DNA from: Christensenella sp. UBA7584
GTDB lineage: Bacteria > Bacillota > Clostridia > Christensenellales > UBA1242
DNA length: 19,246 nucleotides
Direction: 5' to 3'
Assembly: GCA_002477805.1 (NCBI GenBank)
Contig: DLKQ01000036.1
Location: forward strand, 37,534 to 56,779
The position numbers and the translations under genes were made by a program. The first letter of the stretch is position 1; each line of letters begins with the position of its first letter. Of this stretch, positions 1-6,697 are shown piece after piece. The notes beneath the pieces were generated by a model, which was given only the letters and a program-made list of their open reading frames with translations, searched no databases and was not told the DNA's origin.

Positions 1-284
1 TTTTTATTCCACAGCACAATCCAAGATATACAATACCCCAAAAGTAAAACTGCATTGACGGTTATGTAAAATATTTTCCCGAAAAAAAACCAAAAGCCGA
101 TATATGTGTACGGAATATTTAATATCATAAAGACAAAACAGCCATATCTGCCGATTTGCTCAAAAACAATAGCCGCCCTGTTATCGTAAACGGTTACTTG
201 ATTTTTGTGCTTTACTGTATAAATTATATTAGGTATCATAATAACCGCCATTATGGCAAGTCCGTAGTAATTAAACCAATCCAT
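1..284 (-). CDS. Partial integral membrane protein, 5' part only
   Basis: An open frame starts at ATG 284-282 and runs off the left edge after 94 codons without a stop. The N-terminus reads MDWFNYYGLAIMAVIMIPNI and continues into a charged turn (YTVKHKN). Two further hydrophobic stretches follow at about residues 48-70 and 76-92, both rich in Phe, Tyr and Trp. The pattern is that of a small polytopic membrane protein with at least three membrane segments. I do not recognise a family and assign no function. No strong Shine-Dalgarno sequence is visible before the ATG, so the start is the likeliest but not certain. The gene is read away from the structured block at 336-640. Confidence 0.6.
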   Translation of the reverse strand, partial: MDWFNYYGLAIMAVIMIPNIIYTVKHKNQVTVYDNRAAIVFEQIGRYGCFVFMILNIPYTYIGFWFFFGKIFYITVNAVLLLGYCISWIVLWNK

Positions 285-335
285 ATTAAAGTTATATCAA
301 AAACATCGATGAATGTCAAGCAAACAACATAGTCA

Positions 336-640
336 AAGTAAATTTGGCACTTTGGCGGGTGTTTGACATATACAAGCACCCGCCAAACAAACTCTCTGAA
401 CTCGGATAAAAAGGTAAAACTCAAAGCCGAGCAAAACGGGGCGTTCGCCACTAAACCGCTTGGCGAATCGCCCCGTAATTCTTCGCTCATCGGCTATATT
501 TTGAGTTTTTGTGCCTTTTCTTTCTTCTGAGTGTTTTTCGGTTGCGTTTTGTTTCGGGAGGCATTTTCCCACGCCGTCATTTTTTACTACTGCAAAAACC
601 ATTTTTCAGTCCTTTTCGAGTATTTTTACTCCTCGAAATG
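336..640. other. GC-richer block of nested inverted repeats; candidate structured RNA or palindromic repeat
   Basis: Three inverted repeats can be traced. First, 351-361 pairs with 377-387 (11 bp, TTTGGCGGGTG) and extends inward. Second, 416-425 pairs perfectly with 500-509, enclosing 425-430 paired with 490-495, which encloses 436-450 paired with 461-476 (15 bp with one bulged base at 468). Third, 614-620 pairs with 632-638 (TTTCGAG). The nesting of three stems in the second element is what a folded RNA or a palindromic repeat shows. The block is clearly more GC-rich than its surroundings. Open frames cross it on both strands, but none has codon use or a product like a real protein. Which strand would be transcribed is not clear. 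The remainder of 285-797 shows no gene. Confidence 0.45.
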
Positions 641-797
641 GTAATTTCATAGTATGCGGTCAAGGGAAAGAAATTGCAGGCAATTATCTTTTCTTGCCAT
701 TAGAAATAAGCCTATACCATTTCTTTCTCATGTCAATAACCTTTCACAGCATAAAGTGCCACTTACTTCTTTATATCATACTCCAACAAAATAATAT

Positions 798-1089
798 TTA
801 TTTTATTGTCTTTTCTAAAAGAGCAAAATCTGCGTTGCATTTAAAACATTGGCAAATAAACAAAGTATCTTTCCCTTCATTGTTTTTACATACACGAAAT
901 ACATATGATGTTCTGGCAGTGCAATATGGACATTTAAAAGCGATCATATTTACAGGCAATTCAATATTCTCATAGCCGTATGGAAACACTTTTTTCAGTA
1001 ATGATTCATTTTTTTAATCATATCATTGATAGAAGATATTGCTTTTAATTGTTCACTTCCGCTTCATTTAACTTATTATCTTTATTCAT
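798..1089 (-). pseudogene. Small zinc-ribbon-like protein gene broken by two frameshifts
   Basis: A well-placed start exists at ATG 1089-1087, preceded by TATAGGAGTATAAAA (AGGAG). It reads MNKDNKLNEAEVNN and then meets a stop. A second frame reads LKAISSINDMIKK. A third frame, open to the stop at 798-800, reads ESLLKKVFPYGYENIELPV and then a Cys-rich part with CPYC and CQCFKC pairs, typical of a zinc ribbon. Adding one T at the AATTAA near 1046 and one A in the run of seven A near 1011-1017 joins all three into one continuous protein of about 97 residues. Both sites are homopolymers, so the breaks may be real decay, slippage or sequencing error. The longest unbroken piece alone would have to start at GTG 989 with no ribosome site. 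Confidence 0.55.
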
Positions 1090-1143
1090 TTTTATACTCC
1101 TATATGTATTTATAGAACCATAAGCAATCACTCTTTGTAAATT

Positions 1144-1177
1144 AAAAAAACCCAAACCGAGTGTTCGATTTAGGTTT
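1144..1177 (-). terminator. Rho-independent terminator after tRNA-Arg
   Basis: On the minus strand a 13-bp stem (1165-1177 paired with 1148-1160, including G-T pairs) closes a 4-base loop and runs into seven T (plus-strand A at 1144-1150). It begins five bases after the tRNA CCA end, so the tRNA is probably transcribed alone. Confidence 0.85.
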
Positions 1178-1181
1178 TGAT

Positions 1182-1256
1182 TGGCGCGCCCAGAAGGATT
1201 CGAACCCTCAATAATTGATCCGAAGTCAATCGTGATATCCATTTCACTATGAGCGC
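1182..1256 (-). tRNA. tRNA-Arg (anticodon TCG)
   Basis: On the minus strand the sequence folds into a full cloverleaf. The acceptor stem GCGCTCA pairs with TGGGCGC (one G-T pair). The D arm is GTGA/TCAC with an 8-base loop. The anticodon stem is ATTGA/TCAAT with loop CTTCGGA, so the anticodon is TCG and reads Arg CGA. There is a 4-base variable region. The T stem GAGGG/CCTTC closes the loop TTCGAAT. The CCA end is encoded (1182-1184). The short D loop explains the 75-nt length including CCA. A strong terminator follows directly. Confidence 0.95.
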
Positions 1257-1411
1257 ATATGATAAAAGTTTACAACAAAAGTGTTAATTTGTCAACTTTT
1301 TAATTTAAAATCGTTCAAACCAATTGGGCTACAAGTCTTGTAAAGCAAGTTGTAGTACAAAATAGTTAAAACCAAAATAAATGTTTAAAAAACATTTTTT
1401 TATTAAAACAC

Positions 1412-1459
1412 AAAAAAGTTAAAAAATTCAGCAAAAAACACGAATTTTTTAACTTTTTT
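1412..1459 (-). terminator. Terminator of the CPBP / EncFtn-like operon
   Basis: A perfect 18-bp inverted repeat (1442-1459 with 1412-1429) flanks a 12-base loop. It starts 18 bases after the stop of the ferritin-like gene and contains runs of A on one side and T on the other, so it can end transcripts from either side. A second, shorter A/T-rich hairpin lies at about 1379-1398. Confidence 0.75.
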
Positions 1460-1477
1460 ACTTAAATTTAATGCAAA

Positions 1478-1753
1478 TTAATTTTCTGATAGATTTGATT
1501 CTTCCATCATTTGTCTAACTTCTGCCTCGCCCTTTTCAATTCCGTCTGCCATTTTTGGGTCTAAAACAGCAAGCAGAGTCAAAAGTTCACCAACGTGCAC
1601 CATTTCTTCATTTCTAATATCTGTCCAAACTTTGATGGCGATTTGACTATCTGTACTGTCTATGTGTGCCTGATATTGGTCAATAGCTTCGAGTTCTCCG
1701 ATAATGTCTGTGCGAACCGCGTTTATGAGTTGATTTTTGTTAAATTTTTCCAA
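1478..1753 (-). CDS. Encapsulated-ferritin-like (EncFtn-type) iron-binding protein
   Basis: A 91-residue all-helical protein starts at TTG 1753, chosen because AAAGGGGG lies 9 bases upstream; a frame extending to 1774 lacks a ribosome site. It carries ELEAIDQYQ (residues 20-28) and RNEEMVHVGELL (47-58). The spacing of E20, E50 and H53 equals that of the ferroxidase ligands E32, E62 and H65 I recall for the Rhodospirillum rubrum encapsulated ferritin, and the length (about 90-100) fits that half-ferritin family. Such proteins form a diiron site between two subunits, oxidise Fe(II), and normally sit inside encapsulin shells. No encapsulin gene is present in this window. The gene is the last of an operon behind two CPBP proteases, about 50 bases downstream of them. 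It could also be a related small ferritin-like or rubrerythrin-like protein with another role. Confidence 0.7.
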   Translation of the reverse strand: MEKFNKNQLINAVRTDIIGELEAIDQYQAHIDSTDSQIAIKVWTDIRNEEMVHVGELLTLLAVLDPKMADGIEKGEAEVRQMMEESNLSEN

Positions 1754-1803
1754 AAATAAAATCCCCCTTTGCAAAGTAATATACTCTTGCGGGGAGATTT
1801 TTG

Positions 1804-2973
1804 TTACAAAATGTTCAAGATAAAAAAGAAAATTGTTCCCAATGCACCCAAAAATATGGACATATAATAAAATATATAGTTTGAAGCCTTTTTCTTTTCC
1901 GGCAAGCTAAAATTGTCTGATAGCACTAATTCCGCCGTTTTTTTGGAGTTAATTCCTTCCAAAATTTCTTGAGGACTAATATTACCTTCTTTAAGCCTTT
2001 TTTCCACGTTAAGCATATTTAGTTCCCTATATATTTCCATAACCTGAGTTTTGTCGTCAGGGTTAATATCTTCGACCAAACTGGTTTGCGAAATTTCACG
2101 CTTAAAGTTTTTTTGAAACCTTTCAAACTGACTTTTTTTGGACTCAACGAAGAGCTTCATCATAAGCCAGCATAATAAAACAAAAGTTAAAGCGCACACT
2201 AAGACATTTACAATCACAATCAAAATTGTGTTACCCGATGAAAGAAAATTATTTGTCCAGTCTGTTATACCACTTGGAAACCACGTACTATTTTCTGAAT
2301 AACTAACAATTGTGCTGAGCGTGTTGTTAGTAAAGTGCATTATCATCGCAGGAAAAATGCTTTTTGTAAGTAGCGTAATGAAGGCAAAGAACATTCCAAC
2401 CACAAAAGCATAACCAAATTGCGCAGGGTTGAAGTGCATTAATCCAAATAGAAGTCCACATAAAATTATTGACCTGATTGTTCCGTTATGTTTTGTTCCA
2501 GAAAGAATTAGACCGCGATGCGATATTTCTTCACACACACCAGGTAGAACCCCTACAAGGAAAATTGAAAGAATAAAATTAACTACAGAATAATCTTGAG
2601 ACCCCACACTAAATTTATAGCCAAAAAGACTTAAAAACCCACTCCAAAGAGTACTAATATAACCAACCAAAATAAATACGCAAGCACCCATTGCAAGTGA
2701 TACAAAAACAGCCTTTACAGAAATCTTCTTAAACCCAAATGTTTCAAAAGTTTGTTTCACTTTTTTCTTGCAAAGCCACGAAAACATCAAAATCGGTAGC
2801 ACTGCCATTAGTCCTATCTGAACCAAAAGTTTAAACACAATGGAAGAGCCATTAAATTGAAATAGCCCAAAATACGCACAAATTTTTATGCAAACAAACA
2901 GTGCCATAATTACAAAATAAATTAGCCCTGTGTAAAAAACAAGTTTGTCGGTAATAAATTTCTTCTTTTCCAT
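1804..2973 (-). CDS. CPBP family intramembrane metalloprotease with cytoplasmic C-terminal region
   Basis: A 389-residue polytopic membrane protein with the three CPBP (Abi / Rce1-like) motifs: EEISHRG with E148, E149 and R153; FGLMHFNPAQ with H180; and MIMHFTNN with H213 and N216/N217. These glutamates and histidines are the metal-binding and catalytic set of the family. Hydrophobic segments span about residues 12-40, 46-66, 88-112, 131-147, 163-200 and 249-274. After the core there is an unusual hydrophilic stretch (about 278-365) and a final membrane segment (366-388). The start ATG is preceded by AGAGG, seven bases after the stop of a second CPBP gene upstream, so the two are co-transcribed. 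Substrate unknown; family members act in prenyl-protein processing, bacteriocin immunity or signalling. Confidence 0.88.
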   Translation of the reverse strand: MEKKKFITDKLVFYTGLIYFVIMALFVCIKICAYFGLFQFNGSSIVFKLLVQIGLMAVLPILMFSWLCKKKVKQTFETFGFKKISVKAVFVSLAMGACVFILVGYISTLWSGFLSLFGYKFSVGSQDYSVVNFILSIFLVGVLPGVCEEISHRGLILSGTKHNGTIRSIILCGLLFGLMHFNPAQFGYAFVVGMFFAFITLLTKSIFPAMIMHFTNNTLSTIVSYSENSTWFPSGITDWTNNFLSSGNTILIVIVNVLVCALTFVLLCWLMMKLFVESKKSQFERFQKNFKREISQTSLVEDINPDDKTQVMEIYRELNMLNVEKRLKEGNISPQEILEGINSKKTAELVLSDNFSLPEKKKASNYIFYYMSIFLGALGTIFFFILNIL

Positions 2974-2980
2974 AATACCT

Positions 2981-3952
2981 CTATATAGTCTTTATAATCG
3001 TAAGTCCAACAGCAACACCTATTCCAAGCGAAAGAAAAACAATTTCTCTAAACCCAAATATACTTTTCTTAGGCGTGATTGTTTCAGCATTTGGAGCACA
3101 TTCACTTTTTTTGCCGATTTTCTTTATCAAAAAGATAGCAAGATACACAAGCAAAATAGCGAGTGCAAACATTAAAATTGAAAGTAACACGGTAACTACT
3201 GAAATATTTGTAACACTTTCACCGCCACCTGTTATTGCACTGATATACATTGAAGTAAGCACTGTAAAATTATTGAAAAAGTGTAAAATCATACAAAGCC
3301 ACAAAGCACCCGTTTCCCACATAACAAGTCCAAGCACAACTCCTAAAATAAATGTAAATGGAAACTGAGGAACATTTGCGTGCATAAGTGAAAACATTAC
3401 TGCACTCAAAAGAATTGCTGTCCACTTTCCACATTTTTTGAGACCGTTAAAAATAATTCCGCGGAAAACAAGTTCTTCAGTAATAGCAGGTAAAATTCCA
3501 ATCATCAAAACAGCCAAAGCGTAATAACCAAAACTTGAAAGCGGAATATCAATTTCGGTTTGCACAGGAATTCCAATTTGGCTAAACAAATTTGAAAGTA
3601 ACGAAATAATTGGCGAACAAAGATAGCAAATACCTATTCCTAAAACTGCACAAATTGCAATGTTTAAGTAATTCGATTTTTGAGTAAGTCCCGAAGCCTT
3701 TAGCGCTTGAACATTTTTTGTTTTACTATAGACAAAAAATAGCCCAACAAGTAGTAGCGCAGTGCAAGCACGAAGCACGCAGACGAACCAAACTTTTTCT
3801 GTAACAGCAAAAATCTCTTTTCCTTCTGGTGTTGTAATTGTTTCGCTCCCTTGCAAAAAAAGCGAAATTATCAAACTCAGCATTAAAGGTAAAACAAGCG
3901 CCCATAAATAAGTTTGCATAGAATCACTTGGCTCGTATTCAAGTTTTTTCAT
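2981..3952 (-). CDS. CPBP family intramembrane metalloprotease
   Basis: A 323-residue membrane protein. ATG 3952 is preferred over the in-frame GTG at 3970 because AAGGGGG lies just before it. The family motifs are complete: EELVFRG with E159, E160 and R164; FSLMHANVPQF with H191; and MILHFFNN with H224 and N227/N228. An N-terminal membrane segment (about 15-34) is followed by an extracytoplasmic stretch of about 20 residues, then five or more membrane segments and a last one near the C-terminus. It is the first gene of the CPBP / CPBP / EncFtn-like operon, with its own promoter at 3974-4002. The two proteases share motifs but differ in their C-terminal parts, so they look like diverged paralogues rather than a recent duplication. 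Target unknown. Confidence 0.88.
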   Translation of the reverse strand: MKKLEYEPSDSMQTYLWALVLPLMLSLIISLFLQGSETITTPEGKEIFAVTEKVWFVCVLRACTALLLVGLFFVYSKTKNVQALKASGLTQKSNYLNIAICAVLGIGICYLCSPIISLLSNLFSQIGIPVQTEIDIPLSSFGYYALAVLMIGILPAITEELVFRGIIFNGLKKCGKWTAILLSAVMFSLMHANVPQFPFTFILGVVLGLVMWETGALWLCMILHFFNNFTVLTSMYISAITGGGESVTNISVVTVLLSILMFALAILLVYLAIFLIKKIGKKSECAPNAETITPKKSIFGFREIVFLSLGIGVAVGLTIIKTI

Positions 3953-3973
3953 TTGTGCCCCCTTTTTCACTAT

Positions 3974-4002
3974 ATTTTATAACAAAACCGAAAATTTGGC
4001 AA
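3974..4002 (-). promoter_or_regulatory. Promoter of the CPBP operon
   Basis: On the minus strand TTGCCA (4002-3997) and TAAAAT (3979-3974) are separated by 17 bases, 20 bases before the ATG at 3952. The -35 element sits directly after the stop codon of the preceding gene. Confidence 0.65.
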
Positions 4003-4004
4003 GA

Positions 4005-4625
4005 TTATTGAATAGTTTTATGAGATTTTTTTAAACATCTGCCATAAATTGCGTCGATTATCTTCCAAAGTGTCGCCAATATGATTAAAATGACGAAAAT
4101 TGTCAAGATTAGCGGTATAAATTCGTAAAGCAAAACACATATCAGTGCAACCAAGATGCAATTGATTAAATTTCCAACAACGACAGCGATTAAACTTTGC
4201 CACCATTTAAGTTTGAGAAAAACGCAAAGCCCTGCACCGCTATAAATCCCCAAAAGAGGCATTGGAAGAGCAATAAAAGTAATTAAAAACCAAAAGGCTT
4301 TGACTTTTGAGTCTTTTTTACCTCTTAGTTTTGACTCAAAAAAATCTTCCACCTTAAAGGCTATTTTGCTAAATTTTTTATTCTTTTTTAAAATTTTCAA
4401 AACTGGCGAAAGTGTGAGCACAATCAAAATCCCAACAAGAGTGCTCGCTAAAAAGGCAACTAACGCACTTGCCCAAACATTCATTGCCAAACTTCCCCAA
4501 ACTGCAGTTGAACACCCAAGCGGTATTGCCACCTTGGTTTCAACAATAGGCAAACAGGCGCAGATAAAAACCACCACAAACGCTCCAAACCCACCAAAAA
4601 TTGATACTATCTGTTCTTCAAGCAT
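4005..4625 (-). CDS. Small multidrug export family (PF06695 / COG2426) membrane protein
   Basis: A 206-residue protein with four to six membrane segments (about 8-25, 45-78, 110-133, 140-166 and 168-192). The family signature is visible: an early Pro-Glu turn CLPIVETKVAIP (residues 24-35) and a second ALPMPLLGIYSGA (119-131), which form the paired re-entrant-like loops of this DedA-like family. A basic cytoplasmic loop (79-109) separates the halves. The family name comes from weak homology; transport of drugs is not shown for most members. The start ATG has no Shine-Dalgarno sequence, and a TATAAT (4653-4648) lies only 22 bases upstream, so the leader is very short. It lies upstream of the CPBP operon, which has its own promoter. 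Confidence 0.75.
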   Translation of the reverse strand: MLEEQIVSIFGGFGAFVVVFICACLPIVETKVAIPLGCSTAVWGSLAMNVWASALVAFLASTLVGILIVLTLSPVLKILKKNKKFSKIAFKVEDFFESKLRGKKDSKVKAFWFLITFIALPMPLLGIYSGAGLCVFLKLKWWQSLIAVVVGNLINCILVALICVLLYEFIPLILTIFVILIILATLWKIIDAIYGRCLKKSHKTIQ

Positions 4626-4701
4626 ACAACATATTTATGCTTTAACTATTATAATTTGAACTTTTTTTCGAAAGATGTAATCTAAAATTATTACAAAAAG
4701 A

Positions 4702-4721
4702 AAAAAGCATTTCAGCTTTTT
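4702..4721 (-). terminator. Terminator of ndk
   Basis: Minus-strand stem AAAAAGC / GCTTTTT (4721-4715 with 4708-4702) around a 6-base loop, followed by further T. It starts two bases after the ndk stop codon. Confidence 0.75.
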
Positions 4722-4723
4722 AC

Positions 4724-5128
4724 TTAAAAATTACCAAAAAATCTTTTAATTTCAATTTCAGCATTTTCAACACTGTCTGAACCGTGAATAAGATTTTCAC
4801 GGTCGTTGCAAGAATAGTCTCCTCGAATTGTTCCGCTAGGTGCATCAAGATACTTTGTTGGCCCCATAAAGCTCCTCATACCTTTCACAACATTTTCACC
4901 TTCTACAACCATACCAACAACTGGGCCACTTGTCATATAGGTCAAAACTTCTGGAAAAAAAGGACGGTCAACTATGTGCGCGTAATGCTCTCTAATAATT
5001 TGCTCACTCATTGTAAACATTTTCATATTAACAATTTTGTAACCCTTTTTTTCAATACGCCCAATAATTTCACCAACAAGATTGCGACGAACTGCATCAG
5101 GCTTTAACATAATATAACTTCTTTCCAT
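4724..5128 (-). CDS. ndk: Nucleoside diphosphate kinase
   Basis: A 134-residue cytosolic enzyme that moves the gamma phosphate from ATP to NDPs through a phosphohistidine. The active-site signature NLIHGSDS gives catalytic H115 with N112 and S117. K9 in the MLKPDAV strand, R85, T91 and R102 in GTIRGDY match the nucleotide-binding residues. One departure: the usual T-N-P-x-x-A-x-P-G loop reads TKYLDAPSG, so the Asn-Pro after T91 is replaced by Lys-Tyr. Length is slightly below the usual 135-150. The start has a clear ribosome site (CGAGGTG). The gene has its own promoter and terminator, so it is monocistronic. Confidence 0.95.
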   Translation of the reverse strand: MERSYIMLKPDAVRRNLVGEIIGRIEKKGYKIVNMKMFTMSEQIIREHYAHIVDRPFFPEVLTYMTSGPVVGMVVEGENVVKGMRSFMGPTKYLDAPSGTIRGDYSCNDRENLIHGSDSVENAEIEIKRFFGNF

Positions 5129-5153
5129 TTTTCACCTCGTTAAATATTGTTTT

Positions 5154-5182
5154 ATTTTAGCACAATTTAATTTTTATTTCAA
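5154..5182 (-). promoter_or_regulatory. Promoter of ndk
   Basis: Minus-strand TTGAAA (5182-5177), 17-base spacer, TAAAAT (5159-5154), followed by a short leader with the AGGTG ribosome site. Confidence 0.6.
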
Positions 5183-5347
5183 GCATTTTTTAGTATAATT
5201 TTATCACGCTATGCATATTTTGTACACTAAAAACAAATTCCATATACAAGTAGTTATTACCCTTGATTAAAATACTAACTTTACGCTAGAAAGCTTTTTA
5301 GAATTAAGCTATATTTTATTTATTGTTAGAATACATTATTTTATCAT

Positions 5348-5374
5348 AAGTCACACTACAGTGGCTTGTTTTTT
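5348..5374 (+). terminator. Terminator-like hairpin over the 3' end of the XRE gene
   Basis: AAGTCAC pairs with GTGGCTT (7 bp with a G-T pair) around ACTACA and is followed by GTTTTTT. The T run is on the plus strand, opposite to the XRE gene, whose last codons and stop lie in the hairpin. It could stop rightward transcripts, but no rightward gene is seen upstream. Confidence 0.3.
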
Positions 5375-5676
5375 ACCATAAGCCTAATAAGATTATAAAA
5401 CGCATCTAACTCCTCTTCGTTTAGTTTTGACAAAAGACACACAAATTGCTTTATCTTCGTTGGATATTTATTATCAACATCAAAAAACTCACCAAGAGTA
5501 ATATTAAAATAATTACAAAAGTTTATCAAAAAATCAACTGAAGGTGTCAACTTCCCACTCTCTAATTGATTAATATATTCACTACTCATTCCCAACTCTA
5601 AGCTTAAATTTCTTGCAGAAATTTTCTTAGAATTCCTTATGTAATAGACTTTATGTCTTATATAATCTTTATCCAT
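5356..5676 (-). CDS. XRE-family helix-turn-helix transcriptional repressor
   Basis: A 106-residue protein with an N-terminal Cro/CI-type HTH (about residues 5-65). The turn and recognition helix read NLSLELGMSSEYINQLESGKLTPS, and a hydrophobic segment DFLINFCNYFNITLGEFF completes the five-helix fold. The C-terminal 35 residues form a predicted helix (NEEELDAFYNLIRLMVK), a usual dimerisation part in short clostridial regulators. It diverges from a two-TM membrane protein gene. The shared region holds palindromes that fit a dimeric repressor, so it very likely controls that gene and probably itself. No Shine-Dalgarno sequence precedes the ATG and a TATTAT lies only about 22 bases upstream, suggesting a very short or absent leader. 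Confidence 0.85.
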   Translation of the reverse strand: MDKDYIRHKVYYIRNSKKISARNLSLELGMSSEYINQLESGKLTPSVDFLINFCNYFNITLGEFFDVDNKYPTKIKQFVCLLSKLNEEELDAFYNLIRLMVKNKPL

Positions 5677-5689
5677 ATTTATATGTTAC

Positions 5690-5762
5690 ACTATGCATAA
5701 TAAAAAAATACATAGTAATACTATATTTTTTATTGACATACATAGTAACACTATGTTATAAT
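5690..5762 (+). promoter_or_regulatory. Promoter with phased palindromic operators, XRE / membrane protein pair
   Basis: TTGACA (5733-5738) and TATAAT (5757-5762) with an 18-base spacer form a consensus promoter for the rightward gene. The spacer is almost filled by the palindrome ACATAGTAACACTATGT (5740-5756, perfect 7-bp arms). A second copy with one mismatch, ACATAGTAATACTATAT, lies at 5710-5726. A half-site ACTATGC lies at 5690-5696, where a third copy would fall. The centres (5688, 5718, 5748) are 30 bp apart. Binding at 5740-5756 would block RNA polymerase; the other sites lie over the XRE promoter region. Confidence 0.8.
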
Positions 5763-5792
5763 AGTAACAATAAATATTGGAAGGAGGGAATT

Positions 5793-6347
5793 ATGTCTCA
5801 GGAAATAAAGAAAATTTTACTATATCTTGTAGGCGGTGGCGCAATTTTGCTTGGAATTATATTTATGATTTCATTTGCAGTTTTAAATACAAGCAAAGTT
5901 TCAATAGGAAAAGAATATTCCTACAAAGCAACAGGAATTGTTGAGGACAGTGACAGCAGTATTTCTAGTGCTACTTGTTTTTTTGAAGATAATCAATATG
6001 TTAGGGTTGAATATACTCTAGGTTCAGGTTACAGTAATACATTTACAGCAACATATAGAATAAGCAACGACAAAACACTTTACCTATCAACTGGAACAAG
6101 CTTGCGAAAGGTTGGAACTTGTAATGCCTGTGAGGCTGATGTTAATACAGTTATTTATGGTGTAAATGTAAACATAAAACTTGTCTGTCATAGCGCGAAT
6201 GCTGCAAAAATTGTTTGTTTAATATTTATGCTACTTGGCTTTGCTGGTGGAATTACTTGTATTGTAACCCAAATATTACTTAACAAAAAGAACTATAGTT
6301 TGACAGAGTTTGCTGAAAATGAGCAAACGCAAGCACAAAACAAATAA
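5793..6347 (+). CDS. Two-TM membrane protein with Cys-containing extracytoplasmic domain, XRE-controlled
   Basis: A 184-residue protein starting at ATG 5793 behind a near-perfect AAGGAGGG; the longer frame from 5733 overlaps the promoter and is rejected. One membrane segment lies at about residues 8-31 and a second at 138-163. Between them is a domain of about 105 residues rich in Ser, Thr and Tyr, with Cys at 62, 110, 113 and 132, and a short charged tail follows the second segment. The topology puts the middle domain outside the cell, where the four cysteines could pair. I do not recognise the family. Control by the adjacent XRE repressor through operators in the promoter suggests a conditionally expressed product, for instance an envelope stress, toxin-like or immunity protein; this is inference. 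Confidence 0.75.
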   Translation: MSQEIKKILLYLVGGGAILLGIIFMISFAVLNTSKVSIGKEYSYKATGIVEDSDSSISSATCFFEDNQYVRVEYTLGSGYSNTFTATYRISNDKTLYLSTGTSLRKVGTCNACEADVNTVIYGVNVNIKLVCHSANAAKIVCLIFMLLGFAGGITCIVTQILLNKKNYSLTEFAENEQTQAQNK

Positions 6348-6697
6348 TTACGAATTAGAAGATAACTATATTAAAAATTATCTACATAAAAAATTTTCAA
6401 AAAACAATTAAAAAATAACCCCAAAAGTTAAATACTTTCGAGGGTTATTTTACTTATACCAAGAAATAAAACATAATATTTGTTTTAAATTTTTTAACTC
6501 AAGATACAAATAGGCATATTAGTGCTACACAATGTGTCAACATTTATTCTTTTCGTTTCGTGTATGTTTTTTTAGCAGTTTTAAAAGTACAAACGATGAG
6601 TGCATTAATACAGTTCTTTACTAGATGTAAATTTTCACTTATATGTTAGTCTTAAACCACTAGTTAAAGTCACTTTCTTTGTTTAAACTCCACTATT
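6348..6697. other. Gene-free interval
   Basis: Apart from the terminator at 6412-6455 and a 6-bp hairpin (AGATAA/TTATCT at about 6359-6382) I see no gene, RNA gene or repeat. The remaining 240 bases are AT-rich with stops in all frames. Confidence 0.6.
6412..6455 (+). terminator. Terminator of the XRE-controlled membrane protein gene
   Basis: AAAATAACCC (6412-6421) pairs with GGGTTATTTT (6442-6451). An inner stem AAAGT/ACTTT continues it, and T-rich sequence follows on the plus strand. Confidence 0.8.

Noticed and set aside
251..490. 79-codon minus-strand frame
   Set aside because: Overlaps both the 5' end of the membrane protein gene and the hairpins; no ribosome site.
333..602. 89-codon minus-strand frame with AAAAGGA before its ATG
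   Set aside because: The ribosome site is tempting, but most of the frame lies in the nested hairpins and the product has no domain-like pattern; kept only as a remote alternative to a structured RNA.
511..975. 154-codon plus-strand frame
   Set aside because: It crosses the inverted-repeat block and runs antisense to the zinc-ribbon gene; no ribosome site, and the composition (Phe/Ser-rich) is that of an antisense frame.
1045..1242. 65-codon minus-strand frame
   Set aside because: It translates the tRNA-Arg and its terminator; only its last 14 codons are meaningful, as the N-terminus of the broken zinc-ribbon gene.
1329..1355. Hairpin CTACAAGTCTTG / CAAGTTGTAG, considered as a tRNA remnant
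   Set aside because: Too short, no T-loop or acceptor sequence, and it has a bulge; no further support.
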